Notes under the pieces: generated by a model | The model's database searches: none | What the model saw: the letters and a program-made list of their open reading frames with translations, nothing else | What the model was told of the DNA's origin: nothing | Position numbers and translations under genes: made by a program | Part shown: piece after piece, positions 1 through 7,846 of the stretch | Numbering within the stretch: position 1 is the first letter of the stretch | Layout: every line of letters begins with the position of its first letter | NCBI RefSeq assembly: GCF_016924645.1 | Contig: NZ_JAFFJV010000013.1 | Span: 1-64,000, forward strand | Direction of reading: 5' to 3' | Source: Rufibacter psychrotolerans | GTDB taxonomy: Bacteria; Bacteroidota; Bacteroidia; Cytophagales; Hymenobacteraceae | Length of the DNA: 64,000 bases

Positions 1-249
1 GCTTGGGCGTGTATTTACTTCGGTCCATAACCATACCCGCACGCCCCGTAATAAAACCCGCGCCATAGAAGTCCGGCAATGCCCGGTTTCGCGGCGGGGC
101 CGCGAGGGTAGTCGGGAGACTACCCGTTATCTGGAGGCACGAGTCTGGAGCGTTCGCGCCAGTCAAAAAAGTGCTCTTTTTTAAGTAGATAAAGTCAGAA
201 TCAGGAAAATTAACCTTCCTTGATTTTCTGGTGTTTTTTAAAAATCAGC
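1..249. other. Gene-free window edge with hairpins and a dispersed-repeat copy
   Basis: No convincing gene is seen here. The stretch holds two perfect short hairpins: CGCGGC/GCCGCG at 90-104 and GGGTAGTC/GACTACCC at 106-125. At 136-162 lies a 27-bp segment ending GTTCGCGCCAG that recurs in inverted orientation at 41062-41086. On the minus strand an open frame runs off the window edge and contains the segment FYGAGFITGRAGMVMDR, but it has no recognised family. I read the stretch as repeat or mobile-element debris rather than a gene. Confidence 0.35.
136..162 (+). repeat. Dispersed repeat, copy 1
   Basis: The segment GGCAC-GAG-TCTGGAG-CGTTCGCGCCAG matches the reverse complement of 41062-41086 apart from about two substitutions and two single-base gaps. 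Both copies lie in gene-free, hairpin-rich DNA, which suggests a dispersed intergenic element. Confidence 0.45.
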
Positions 250-299
250 CAATAAACAGAAACGCCTCCCCTGTTCAAGGGAGGCGTTTCTGTTTATTG
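250..299. terminator. Long perfect-stem terminator downstream of folD
   Basis: A 21-bp perfect inverted repeat (250-270 paired with 279-299) has an 8-nt loop and a GC-rich core, GCCTCCC/GGGAGGC. It lies 9 bp past the folD stop codon and would end folD transcription. Its symmetry allows action on both strands. Confidence 0.8.
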
Positions 300-307
300 G
301 GGTGCCC

Positions 308-1189
308 TTAGGCGTGTACTTCTTTTTTGGCGGCGCGCAGGGTGTTTTTGAGCAGCATGGCAATGGTGAGGGGGCCAACGCCGCCGGGCACCGGGGTGAT
401 GTAGCTGCACTTGGGGGCTACCTTGTCAAAGTCCACGTCGCCGCGCAGGCGCCAGCCCCGCTCGCGGGTAGCATCGGTGACGCGGGTGGTGCCCACGTCA
501 ATCACTACGGCGCCTTCCTTCACCATGTCCTCGGTGATCAGGCCTGGTTTCCCAACCGCTACAATCAGGATATCGGCCTGGCGGGTGTGGTGGGCCAGGT
601 CTACGGTGTTGCGGTGGCAGATGGTGACGGTGGCCTCGCCGGGGATGGTACATTTGCTCATCAGGATGCTGATGGGGGTGCCCACAATGTTGCTGCGGCC
701 CACCACCACACAGTGCTTGCCCTTGGTTTCAATGTTGTAGCGCTCCAGCAGCTGCATGATGCCGTACGGGGTGGCAGGCAGATAGGCTGGCAAACCGGCC
801 ACCATGCGGCCCACGTTCACCGGGTGGAACCCGTCTACGTCTTTCTTGTAATCCAGCACTTCCAGCACTTTGTTGGGGTTGATGTGCTTGGGCAGCGGCA
901 ACTGCACAATCAGTCCGTCTATGGCTTCATCCTCGTTAATCTCCCTGATCTTGTCCAGCAGCGCCTCCTCGGTGATGTCGTTCTCATAGTGCAGCAACGT
1001 TGATTCAAAACCCACCCGCTCACAGGCCAGCACTTTGTTGTTCACGTACGTCATGGAGCCGCCGTCATTGCCCACCAGAATGGCCGCCAGGTGAGGCGCC
1101 CTTCCGCCCTTTTGTTTGATCTCGGCTACTTCGGCCGCAATTTCTGCTTGAATGGTTTCAGAGGTTTTCTTTCCGTCTAAAAGGATCAT
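308..1189 (-). CDS. folD: Bifunctional methylenetetrahydrofolate dehydrogenase/cyclohydrolase FolD
   Basis: FolD interconverts 5,10-methylene-, 5,10-methenyl- and 10-formyl-tetrahydrofolate in cytosolic one-carbon metabolism. The 293-residue length is normal. The catalytic lysine motif appears as YVNNK near residue 50. The nucleotide-binding segment CVVVGRSNIVGTP is followed by the C-terminal signature PGGVGPLT. A short insert, ATRERGW, sits in the NADP domain. The ATG start is supported by a TACTTTTG promoter box about 34 bp upstream (1223-1230). The gene stands alone between a strong terminator and a palindromic repeat, so it is probably monocistronic. The assignment is firm. Confidence 0.97.
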   Translation of the reverse strand: MILLDGKKTSETIQAEIAAEVAEIKQKGGRAPHLAAILVGNDGGSMTYVNNKVLACERVGFESTLLHYENDITEEALLDKIREINEDEAIDGLIVQLPLPKHINPNKVLEVLDYKKDVDGFHPVNVGRMVAGLPAYLPATPYGIMQLLERYNIETKGKHCVVVGRSNIVGTPISILMSKCTIPGEATVTICHRNTVDLAHHTRQADILIVAVGKPGLITEDMVKEGAVVIDVGTTRVTDATRERGWRLRGDVDFDKVAPKCSYITPVPGGVGPLTIAMLLKNTLRAAKKEVHA

Positions 1190-1222
1190 GGGTAACTAGA
1201 AATGAAGAGATGATACGAAAGC

Positions 1223-1230
1223 CAAAAGTA
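1223..1230 (-). promoter_or_regulatory. Bacteroidota-type -7 box for folD
   Basis: On the minus strand this reads TACTTTTG, an exact match to the Bacteroidota consensus TAnnTTTG. It lies 34 bp upstream of the folD start. No clear -33 element was identified by eye. Confidence 0.5.
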
Positions 1231-1340
1231 CAAGCCATTGGGCAAAGTGCCTTATCTTTTTTTGCAAGAGTTTGGCTTAGGCCCAGCTGCCTGTTTACCG
1301 GAGGTTTGGGGTCTCCCCTTCTGCGCAAAAGAACAGCTAC

Positions 1341-1384
1341 CCTGTTTTGGAGCCTTTTTCCTGAAAACGCGCCTGAAACGCGGG
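1341..1384. repeat. GTTTTGGGC palindrome, copy a
   Basis: The left arm CCTGTTTTGGAGCC, centre TTTTTCCTGAAAA and right arm GCGCCTGAAACGCGG form a degraded copy of the window-wide palindrome. It lies between folD and the DUF4184 gene. Confidence 0.6.
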
Positions 1385-1413
1385 AGATCACCGGGGCAAA
1401 CTTCGGCGGCACT

Positions 1414-2145
1414 TTACCGCTTGAACCAGCGCACCGCCGAGGAGGCCACCACAATGCCCAACAGCCCGGCAGCGATGGCAGTCATGATCAGGTCGTCCAT
1501 GATCATTTCCCGCTCACGCAGGGCAAACCGCAGCACAAAGGTGGGCAGGCCGATGAGCGCTACCAGGCCCCAGTACCGGTAGAACGCCGGGGCGTGCCAG
1601 GTGGCGGTACCGTCTGGCAGATACAGGGCTTCAATGACCAGCAGGAGCCCCAGCAACAGGCTGCTCACGTACTGCAGCAAATGGTACCCGGGCACCGGCG
1701 TGCCGAAGATCTGGTACTGGGCGGCCAGGAAGTTGAGGTTTTGGGCCGTCCAGCCGTAGTGGTGCGTGAAGTCATCGCAGAGCAGGTGCGTGACCACGCC
1801 CAGGAAGCCCGAGAAAATTACCATGCGCCAGTTCTGCCGGAAGAATGCCGGCCAGTCAAAGCTTTTGTAGCGGGAGAATTTCCTTTGCCAGAAAGGCGGC
1901 AGATGGTCTATGAACGGATTCCTGAGCCAGCAATGGTACAAAAAGGCCATGGCCACCAGCACCGGCAGGTCAAACAGGAAGATGCCCCGGAGCGTGTGGC
2001 TGATGTCGGTTTCGGCCCGCATTCTGAAAAAGAACTCAAAATCAGGGGCCATGCTGCCCAACGCCAGCGCGGTGAGGGAGACTTTCTGGCCCGAGACCGA
2101 TTTGAACGGCAGAATGACCGCGGGGTGCGAAAAGGTGAACGGCAT
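1414..2145 (-). CDS. DUF4184 family integral membrane protein
   Basis: The 243-residue protein begins MPFTFSHPAVILPF, the typical N-terminus of DUF4184. This family contains conserved polar residues and several hydrophobic helices and has no established reaction. The open frame extends upstream, but residues before this ATG do not resemble the family, so the start is set at 2145. The motif HLLCDDFTHHYGW in the middle carries the conserved Asp/His cluster, and five to six hydrophobic stretches follow toward a C-terminal helix. It lies in the same orientation between lepA and folD, with no tight coupling to either. The family call is firm and the function unknown. Confidence 0.85.
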   Translation of the reverse strand: MPFTFSHPAVILPFKSVSGQKVSLTALALGSMAPDFEFFFRMRAETDISHTLRGIFLFDLPVLVAMAFLYHCWLRNPFIDHLPPFWQRKFSRYKSFDWPAFFRQNWRMVIFSGFLGVVTHLLCDDFTHHYGWTAQNLNFLAAQYQIFGTPVPGYHLLQYVSSLLLGLLLVIEALYLPDGTATWHAPAFYRYWGLVALIGLPTFVLRFALREREMIMDDLIMTAIAAGLLGIVVASSAVRWFKR

Positions 2146-2263
2146 AGGGTACGGCAAAGGTGAAACGTAGTCTTCTCCCCGGGGCTGGGGAAGGAGGTTT
2201 TTCAACCCCATGCAATGATACGCAAAACCGGCTTCTGCTTCCAGCCCGGGCCAGCAGGGTGTG

Positions 2264-2288
2264 CCCCTGGTGGGGCCGGCCCCAGGGG
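2264..2288. repeat. Short GC-rich hairpin
   Basis: CCCCTGG pairs with CCAGGGG around a GC-rich loop just beyond the lepA terminator. Its role is unknown. Confidence 0.4.
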
Positions 2289-2293
2289 AAACA

Positions 2294-2324
2294 AAAAAGC
2301 CCGGGGCCAAGGCACCGGGCTTTC
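2294..2324 (-). terminator. Rho-independent terminator of lepA
   Basis: On the minus strand, AAAGCCCGG pairs with CCGGGCTTT and is followed by a T-rich tract. It lies immediately downstream of the lepA stop codon. Confidence 0.85.
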
Positions 2325-2327
2325 TGC

Positions 2328-4115
2328 TTAGTCTAGTTTTAGAACGGCTAAGAAGGCTTCCTGCGGAATCTCCACGTTGCCTACCTGGCGCATGCGTTTC
2401 TTTCCTTTCTTCTGCTTTTCCAGGAGCTTGCGTTTACGGGAAATATCCCCGCCGTAGCACTTGGCCAACACGTTTTTGCGCAGGGCTTTCACGGTCTCGC
2501 GGGCAATGATCTTCTGCCCGATGGCGGCCTGAATGGCAATCTCAAACATCTGGCGCGGCAGCAACTCGCGTAGCTTTTCGCAGAGGCGCTTGCCCCAGTC
2601 GTAGGCTTTGTCGCGGTGCACAATCGCACTCAACGCGTCTACCTTTTCGCCGTTGAGCATGATGTCCAGCTTGACCATGTGCGACTCGCGGAACCCAATG
2701 AGTTCGTAGTCCAAAGAGGCGTACCCGCGGCTGATGGTCTTGAGTTTGTCAAAGAAATCGAACACAATCTCGGCCAGGGGCATCTCAAAAATCAGCTCCA
2801 CGCGGTCTGAGGTGAGGAAGTTCTGGGCTTTGAGAATGCCCCGCTTGTCCATGCAGAGCGAGATGATGGGGCCAATGTACTCGGCCTTGGAAATGATCTG
2901 CGCCTTGATGAAGGGCTCCTCAATGTGGTCAATGTAGTTGGGCTCCGGCATCTCAGACGGGGCGCTCACGGCAATCTCCTCGTCGCGGGTGGTGAAGGCC
3001 TTGAACTGCACGCTGGGCACGGTGGTGATCACGGTCATGTCAAACTCGCGCTCTAGACGCTCCTGCACAATCTCCATGTGCAGCATGCCCAGGAACCCGC
3101 AGCGGAAACCAAAGCCCAGGGCGGCCGATGTTTCGGGCTCCCACACCAGCGAGGCATCATTCAGCTGCAGTTTCTCCATGGAAGACCGCAGTTCTTCGTA
3201 CTCGGTGGTTTCTACCGGGTAGATACCGGCAAATACCATGGGTTTCACTTCCTCAAAGCCCTGAATGCGGATGGTGTCTGGGTTGGCGGCGTGGGTGATG
3301 GTATCGCCCACCTTTACTTCTTTGGCGTTCTTGATGCCCGAGATAAGGTAGCCCACGTTGCCGGCACCCATCACCTCTTTGGGCTCCTGGTTCAGTTTGA
3401 GTACGCCAATTTCATCGGCCTCGTACTGGCGGCCGGTGGCAATGAACTTTACTTTATCGCCCTTGCGGATGGTGCCGTTCATGATACGAAAGTACACCTC
3501 AATGCCACGGTACGAGTTGAACACCGAGTCAAAGATCAGGGCCTGCAGGGGCGCGTCTGGGTCGCCTTTGGGGGCCGGAATGCGGTCACAGATGGCGTTG
3601 AGGATGTTCTCAATGCCAATGCCCGCCTTGCCCGAGGCATGGATAATGTCTTCTTTCTCACAGCCAATGAGGTCAATGATCTGGTCGCTCACTTCCTCGG
3701 GCATGGAGTGCGGCAGGTCAATCTTGTTGAGCACCGGGATAATCTCCAGGTCGTTGCCTATGGCCAGGTACAGGTTAGAGATGGTCTGGGCCTCAATGCC
3801 CTGGCTGGAGTCTACAATCAGCAAGGCACCCTCACAGGCGGCAATGGACCTGGACACCTCATAGCTAAAGTCTACGTGGCCGGGGGTGTCAATGAGGTTG
3901 AGCACGTAGTCCTCGCCCTTATAATGATAGTTCATCTGGATGGCGTGGCTCTTGATGGTGATGCCCCGCTCCCGCTCCAGATCCATGTTATCTAACAGCT
4001 GGTTCTGCATTTCCCTCTCGGCGACGGTCTGGGTAAACTCCAGCAGACGGTCGGCCAGGGTACTCTTGCCGTGGTCAATGTGCGCAATGATGCAAAAATT
4101 GCGGATGTTCTTCAT
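2328..4115 (-). CDS. lepA: Elongation factor 4 (LepA), ribosome-associated GTPase
   Basis: LepA binds the ribosome and is thought to back-translocate or remodel stalled elongation complexes using GTP. The 595-residue length is normal. The G1 motif AHIDHGKST starts at residue 11, followed by DTPGH and NKID, then EF-G-like domains and the LepA-specific C-terminal domain ending [16 protein letters not shown]. The start is the only ATG that keeps the N-terminal [26 protein letters not shown] promoter box lies 20 bp upstream at 4135-4142. Transcription runs away from the AT-rich island. Confidence 0.98.
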   Translation of the reverse strand: MKNIRNFCIIAHIDHGKSTLADRLLEFTQTVAEREMQNQLLDNMDLERERGITIKSHAIQMNYHYKGEDYVLNLIDTPGHVDFSYEVSRSIAACEGALLIVDSSQGIEAQTISNLYLAIGNDLEIIPVLNKIDLPHSMPEEVSDQIIDLIGCEKEDIIHASGKAGIGIENILNAICDRIPAPKGDPDAPLQALIFDSVFNSYRGIEVYFRIMNGTIRKGDKVKFIATGRQYEADEIGVLKLNQEPKEVMGAGNVGYLISGIKNAKEVKVGDTITHAANPDTIRIQGFEEVKPMVFAGIYPVETTEYEELRSSMEKLQLNDASLVWEPETSAALGFGFRCGFLGMLHMEIVQERLEREFDMTVITTVPSVQFKAFTTRDEEIAVSAPSEMPEPNYIDHIEEPFIKAQIISKAEYIGPIISLCMDKRGILKAQNFLTSDRVELIFEMPLAEIVFDFFDKLKTISRGYASLDYELIGFRESHMVKLDIMLNGEKVDALSAIVHRDKAYDWGKRLCEKLRELLPRQMFEIAIQAAIGQKIIARETVKALRKNVLAKCYGGDISRKRKLLEKQKKGKKRMRQVGNVEIPQEAFLAVLKLD

Positions 4116-4134
4116 AGAAAACGATTACAAAGAG

Positions 4135-4142
4135 CAAAGATA
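4135..4142 (-). promoter_or_regulatory. Bacteroidota-type -7 box for lepA
   Basis: The minus strand reads TATCTTTG, an exact TAnnTTTG match, 20 bp upstream of the lepA ATG. This predicts a very short leader. Confidence 0.6.
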
Positions 4143-4206
4143 CAAAGAAATGCGCGGCGGTGGAATGGGTTTGCCGCCGGGAAAGCTACTTTTTCTGGGG
4201 AGGACG

Positions 4207-4246
4207 GGCGTTTTTGGGCCGGTTTTGGGAAAAGTGGCAGAAAGCA
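4207..4246. repeat. GTTTTGGGC palindrome, degraded copy b
   Basis: The left arm GCGTTTTTGGGCCGG and centre GTTTTGGGAAAA are clear. The right arm has decayed. It lies upstream of the lepA promoter. Confidence 0.45.
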
Positions 4247-4367
4247 GAAAGATATTGTATCTTATAATGAATATATTGTATATTCGATAGCGCAGTGCCG
4301 GTTATCCGCCCAACGACAGCCGGATAAATGGATGTTTCCTCCGCACACAGGGCAGATAAGCGGAAAA

Positions 4368-4392
4368 GGCACGGTTTACACAATAGTTAGGC
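4368..4392 (+). other. Candidate attC right half (site 1)
   Basis: The segment CACGGTTTACACAATA ends in GTTAGGC at 4386-4392, which fits the integron R' core GTTRRRY exactly. It aligns with the right half of site 3 (CACGTTGTTTACACGAGG-CCGTTGTC). No matching left half is found upstream. The next ORF begins 16 nt further on. This is the inferred left boundary of the cassette island. Confidence 0.4.
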
Positions 4393-4407
4393 AACAATAT
4401 AAATATT

Positions 4408-5100
4408 ATGAAAATCTTAAAAATAGGTATAGCATTTTTGTTGACAATTGGGGTTGTAAAACAACTTCCTGAGACGCTATCTTCTCTCATTCGTCTTTTT
4501 TATGATTTTAATCCGTGGCACTTCTCACAAGTATTAGCTGCGCTTTTACTAATAGCTGTTATAGTTTATTTATTTAAAGGCAGCTTAAAGGATTTAAGTT
4601 TACAAGAAATAGCTACAACAAATAAAAACAATTTAGTAACCCATAATGAATTTACAGCATTAAACAGTATTGAGTCTTTTAAAATAGATTCCTCTAAAAT
4701 ATCTGAAGCTACTTTAAACCCAATAAGAACAGAAAGATTAACTACGACTGAAGTAATAAGTTTATTTTCATTCATCACAGTTATATCAATATTGTCATCT
4801 TGCCTTATATTAGGTCTAATATTCTATGGCTCAAAACCATTTAATTTAATCTCCGAAACAACAATTGATTCTCTTAAGGAGAATAATAGAGGAACAGTAA
4901 TTCTAGCAATTTTTTTTTATTGTATCAACCAAGCCATTGTAGAATTAGTTTTAGACAAATCAGGGATCAAAGCAAGGCATGAACAGTTAATAGCTAAATT
5001 CCATGAACTTTTATTAATCAAAAGAATATTGATACTGGCACCTTTTGTCACATTTTACATTCTGTTATTAAATATGTTTGTGCAATCCTTGGATTTATAA
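4408..5100 (+). CDS. Hypothetical membrane protein, cassette 1
   Basis: This 230-residue protein was not recognised. The first helix is at residues 1-20, a second at about 39-57, a third at about 112-135, then a hydrophobic segment near 160-175 and a C-terminal helix at about 208-225. The region between helices 2 and 3 is hydrophilic and rich in Ser, Thr, Asn and Glu. Codon use is strongly AT-biased, unlike lepA upstream and the core genes downstream. The ORF starts 16 nt after the GTTAGGC core of candidate attC site 1 and is followed 23 nt later by a second ORF, so the two may form one two-gene cassette. Function unknown. Confidence 0.7.
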   Translation: MKILKIGIAFLLTIGVVKQLPETLSSLIRLFYDFNPWHFSQVLAALLLIAVIVYLFKGSLKDLSLQEIATTNKNNLVTHNEFTALNSIESFKIDSSKISEATLNPIRTERLTTTEVISLFSFITVISILSSCLILGLIFYGSKPFNLISETTIDSLKENNRGTVILAIFFYCINQAIVELVLDKSGIKARHEQLIAKFHELLLIKRILILAPFVTFYILLLNMFVQSLDL

Positions 5101-5123
5101 CCTAACTTTTAATTTGATAAAGA

Positions 5124-5312
5124 ATGACTCTCTACGAATTTTTACAAAAAACTGGAGTAGATGTAAAAAATACAGATTCGCGTTTAGGAAACCTATTGGA
5201 CAGTGAATTGGCACACCAGAATAAACAAATTGATTTTGAACAAGAGGTAAATCAAGTTACCGATAATGATTTATATGAAATAGGAAGAATAATTATATTA
5301 GAACAAAAATAA
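5124..5312 (+). CDS. Hypothetical 62-residue protein, cassette 1
   Basis: This small acidic soluble protein begins MTLYEFLQKTGVDV and contains the segment QVTDNDLYEIG. It has no signal peptide or membrane segment. It lies 23 bp after the membrane-protein gene and upstream of candidate attC site 2, with the same AT-rich composition. It could partner the upstream protein, but no known toxin-antitoxin family is recognised. Function unknown. Confidence 0.55.
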   Translation: MTLYEFLQKTGVDVKNTDSRLGNLLDSELAHQNKQIDFEQEVNQVTDNDLYEIGRIIILEQK

Positions 5313-5398
5313 AGGAAGAACTTACTTTAAAGAAGACATTTTAGAAATAATGAAAAATTTAATTAAAAAGCACAGCTCAAACTAGTAAAAATATCGTC

Positions 5399-5466
5399 AC
5401 CTAACAATGTATAAAAATCATGCTACGGCCGACGGCCTTGCACGTTTTTTATACTAACCGTTATAG
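5399..5466 (+). other. Candidate attC site 2
   Basis: ACCTAAC at 5399-5405 fits the integron R'' consensus RYYYAAC. CCGTTATAG at the other end contains the GTTA core of R'. Between them the arms GTATAAAAA (5409-5417) and TTTTTATAC (5446-5454) pair perfectly around a GC-rich centre, CGGCCGACGGCC. Length and layout fit a short attC site. It follows the ORF at 5124 and precedes the ORF at 5517. Confidence 0.55.
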
Positions 5467-5516
5467 CTAATTTTAAATATAGACAATCAGGTTTCAAGGA
5501 ATATAAAACCATCTTT

Positions 5517-6053
5517 ATGAAAAGACTTTTTGTAGTATTACTTTGCTTTTGTTGTTTATCAGCAAATGCTCAGAATTATTTATTGTCAACCACTGACTAT
5601 AAGAACGATCCTCAAAAATTCTTTGATAATTTTATTTCAATAGCAAGAGAAGGGGTTTTAACGACTGCTTCTAAAATAAAACAAGTCTATGGTGACACAG
5701 TTGATATTGAGAAAATAAACGACAAGAATTATGAGATGTTTGTTTATTCGTATAAATTAAAAAGTAAATTTCCTCTTGTAAGGGCTATAATGAAAGAGAA
5801 TAACGGTACTGTTTATATTACAAAAATGCGTATACCTCCAGGAGTTGACTTAAATAAATTTTTTATAGATAATGGTTTTATCTATGTTAGTGAAAAAACA
5901 GATAAAGATTTTAAAGAAACTATTTTTGACGCAAAAGGAAGTAATAACCCGCTGGTAGCATTATTATACTTTGATTTTATGTACCAGATATTAGATTTTA
6001 AACATCAAGGTAAATACATTCAAACTAGCTTCTATGTTGAAAACAAACATTAA
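5517..6053 (+). CDS. Hypothetical exported protein, cassette 2
   Basis: This 178-residue protein begins with a clear Sec signal peptide, MKRLFVVLLCFCCLSANAQ, probably cut after residue 18. The mature part is mixed charged and aromatic, with LSTTDYKNDPQKFFDNF near its start, and has no motif I recognise. Composition is AT-rich. It lies about 50 nt after the R' core of candidate attC site 2, and its stop is followed by a broken TerB-like gene. The fold and function are unknown. A periplasmic or surface role is inferred only from the signal peptide. Confidence 0.7.
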   Translation: MKRLFVVLLCFCCLSANAQNYLLSTTDYKNDPQKFFDNFISIAREGVLTTASKIKQVYGDTVDIEKINDKNYEMFVYSYKLKSKFPLVRAIMKENNGTVYITKMRIPPGVDLNKFFIDNGFIYVSEKTDKDFKETIFDAKGSNNPLVALLYFDFMYQILDFKHQGKYIQTSFYVENKH

Positions 6054-6147
6054 ACATTATCCTAGTAAGTAAACACCCAAATTAACCTTTAAAAAAGGGT
6101 CATTCATAATAAAACTCATTTCAAATTTATTTTTTAAAAAAATAGCT

Positions 6148-6607
6148 ATGTTTAACTTATTCAACAGAAAACAAAGAAGTAGATCCAGTTTTTAAAACCT
6201 ACAGTGATGTCACTATAAATCAAAGAATGTCTTTAATTAATTTCTTACTTGCTATTGCAGTTTGTGATAATAAACTTGGTGATGCAGATAAAGAAATGGC
6301 ATGTCTCAACACCTATGTTAAAGCCTTAGATGTTCGAAGTGATAGATGTACAAGTTATCTTGAATCAAAAGGCCCTTTGCAAATGTTTGAAGACTTAAAC
6401 GCATTAAGCAAAACCCAGAAAGATTTTTTATTTATTGCTGCTTGGGAAATGATAAATTGTGATGGAAAACCTAATGGTTTAGAATTAAGCTTTACAACTA
6501 ACGTATTTAAAGAACTTGGTTTAAATGAGAATGATCTTGTCACCAATCTTGAAAAGTCAAAAGCAATGATGAGCCTGTTTGTAGGCAACAATAATAATAT
6601 AACTTAG
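6148..6607 (+). pseudogene. TerB-like protein with a one-base frameshift near its start
   Basis: An intact frame of 126 residues runs from an internal ATG at 6227 to 6607 and has the helical look of the TerB/tellurite-resistance fold (INFLLAIAVCDNKLGDADKEM; an FIAAWEMINCDGKP segment). Coding potential continues upstream of that ATG in the same frame as KEVDPVFKTYSDVTINQR without a start codon. An ATG at 6148 begins MFNLFNRK in another frame and hits a stop at 6193. Removing one A from the AAAA run at 6168-6171 joins the two into MFNLFNRNKEVDPVF. Either the gene is broken or the assembly has an extra A. The TerB similarity is by eye only. Confidence 0.5.
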
Positions 6608-6738
6608 TATAAATTAAGCTAAAAGCAAAAAAGTTCAATGATATTAAGTTTATTTTTAATTTATATTTAATAAAATAAATAAAAATTACCTATTAACAAA
6701 TATTTATAAGATAAATTGAAATAAAGAAAAAAAACTAG

Positions 6739-6807
6739 CTCTAACATTGCATAAACAACATACTTCGGCCGGCGGCCTAGCACGTTGTTTACACGAGGCC
6801 GTTGTCA
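6739..6807 (+). other. Candidate attC site 3
   Basis: CTCTAAC at 6739-6745 resembles R''. The arms TAAACAAC (6752-6759) and GTTGTTTA (6784-6791) pair perfectly around CGGCCGGCGGCC, nearly the same centre as site 2. GTTGTCA at 6801-6807 is the putative R' core. The next ORF starts 12 nt later. Confidence 0.5.
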
Positions 6808-6819
6808 GAAACAAAAATC

Positions 6820-7185
6820 ATGAAAAAGAAAACAACTGTACTAGTTTCAGCATTCCTTGTCATATCCGTCTGCTATTTGTACAGTAATTTATTTACAAAG
6901 AATATGGTTGCAGGAATGTATGTGACCAACAACAAAGAAACGGCTTTCCACGGGCAAGTTTTGCCCGACAGTTTGACCTTGTTTGCAGACAACAGCATCA
7001 TAAGTAATGTTTATGGAACTGGAACATACAATATTGAACATACTGTAACAGGAACCAAAATCAGTATGAACTATACAAAAGATTCTGTAAGTACTGTAGT
7101 ATACCCTACCGACCTATACCGAAGCTATTTTAGTGAGCCGAGAATAGCCCGCTTTTCTGAATTCTACTATCAAAAGGTAAAATAA
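6820..7185 (+). CDS. Hypothetical membrane-anchored or exported protein, cassette 3
   Basis: This 121-residue protein starts at the ATG giving MKKKTTVLVSAFLVISVCYL. An in-frame TTG at 6802 falls inside the attC core and is not preferred. One N-terminal hydrophobic segment is followed by a small, probably beta-rich domain containing GMYVTNNKETAFHGQVLPDSL and ending YYQKVK. No family was recognised. Composition is intermediate, less AT-rich than cassettes 1 and 2. The ATG lies about 13 nt after the R' core of site 3, and the stop is followed within about 6 nt by candidate site 4, a spacing typical of gene cassettes. Confidence 0.65.
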   Translation: MKKKTTVLVSAFLVISVCYLYSNLFTKNMVAGMYVTNNKETAFHGQVLPDSLTLFADNSIISNVYGTGTYNIEHTVTGTKISMNYTKDSVSTVVYPTDLYRSYFSEPRIARFSEFYYQKVK

Positions 7186-7190
7186 CTTTT

Positions 7191-7259
7191 GCCAACTTTA
7201 CCTAATCGTCAGCCTTCAGCAGGCGGCCTTCTTCGTCGTTTATTACGAGGGCGTTAACA
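7191..7259 (+). other. Candidate attC site 4
   Basis: The right half CGTCGTTTATTACGAGGGCGTTAACA aligns base for base over most of its length with the right half of site 3 (CGTTGTTTACACGAGGCCGTTGTCA). The left half is poorly paired. GTTAACA at 7253-7259 is the putative core. The next ORF starts 13 nt later. Confidence 0.4.
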
Positions 7260-7271
7260 AAAATATAGCGA

Positions 7272-7700
7272 ATGAAACTCCATAGGTCAAGAAGGGACTG
7301 GGCATTAGGACTGTTCATCTGGATACCGATCTTAGGAGCTATTATCTTCTCAATATATACAAGGGAACATGCAGCAAGCATTATAACCAGTATTGTTGGA
7401 TTGCTTGTCGGTAAAATCTGGTTGGGGACGAGGTATGTGATTGATGGTGACAAGTTATGCGTCCGCGCGGGTCTCTTTACCTATACGCCCATTCACATTG
7501 CAGACATTAAAGGGTTAAAGAGCACAAGCACCATGCTGGCAGCTCCTGCCTGCTCACGCCACAGAATACTGATCACCTATGGGAAGTACGATGAAATAGT
7601 CATTTCCCCCAAGAATAGAGAAGCGTTCCTGGAAGAGCTAAAAAGAATGAACCCCTCTATACAGTTGAGTGAAGAACACGCGGGTGAACCACGCCTATAG
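7272..7700 (+). CDS. PH-domain (bPH_4/YyaB-like) membrane protein, cassette 4
   Basis: This 142-residue protein has two N-terminal helices (about residues 10-28 and 35-52). A small beta-rich domain follows with TRYVIDGDKLCVRAGLF, where the side chain spacing fits the bacterial PH domain family PF06713. It ends in an amphipathic helix, SPKNREAFLEELKRMNP, also typical of that family. The role of such proteins is unknown and probably membrane-associated. GC content is close to that of the core genes. It begins 13 nt after the putative core of site 4 and ends before a further candidate core at 7796. Confidence 0.7.
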   Translation: MKLHRSRRDWALGLFIWIPILGAIIFSIYTREHAASIITSIVGLLVGKIWLGTRYVIDGDKLCVRAGLFTYTPIHIADIKGLKSTSTMLAAPACSRHRILITYGKYDEIVISPKNREAFLEELKRMNPSIQLSEEHAGEPRL

Positions 7701-7728
7701 GGGAACTACGCCACCCCACAAGCCTCCA

Positions 7729-7802
7729 ACCCAACAGCTTCGCCAGGCGAAGTGCCCGTAGCCCCTGCCGCCACTACCCTTCTCACCTGCACCCTGTTAG
7801 CC
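7729..7802 (+). other. Weak candidate attC site 5
   Basis: ACCCAAC at 7729-7735 fits RYYYAAC exactly and GTTAGCC at 7796-7802 nearly fits GTTRRRY. A perfect hairpin, CTTCGCCAGGCGAAG, is at 7738-7752. The internal arms do not pair in the usual attC way, so this may be coincidence. Confidence 0.25.
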
Positions 7803-7846
7803 GATAATTGCCAGACCATGTTTCTAAAAATTCGTAAACCAGTACT

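Noticed and set aside
302..1003. Long plus-strand frame opposite folD
   Set aside because: It is antisense to a clear folD gene and has repetitive His/Gly/Val content typical of a shadow frame.
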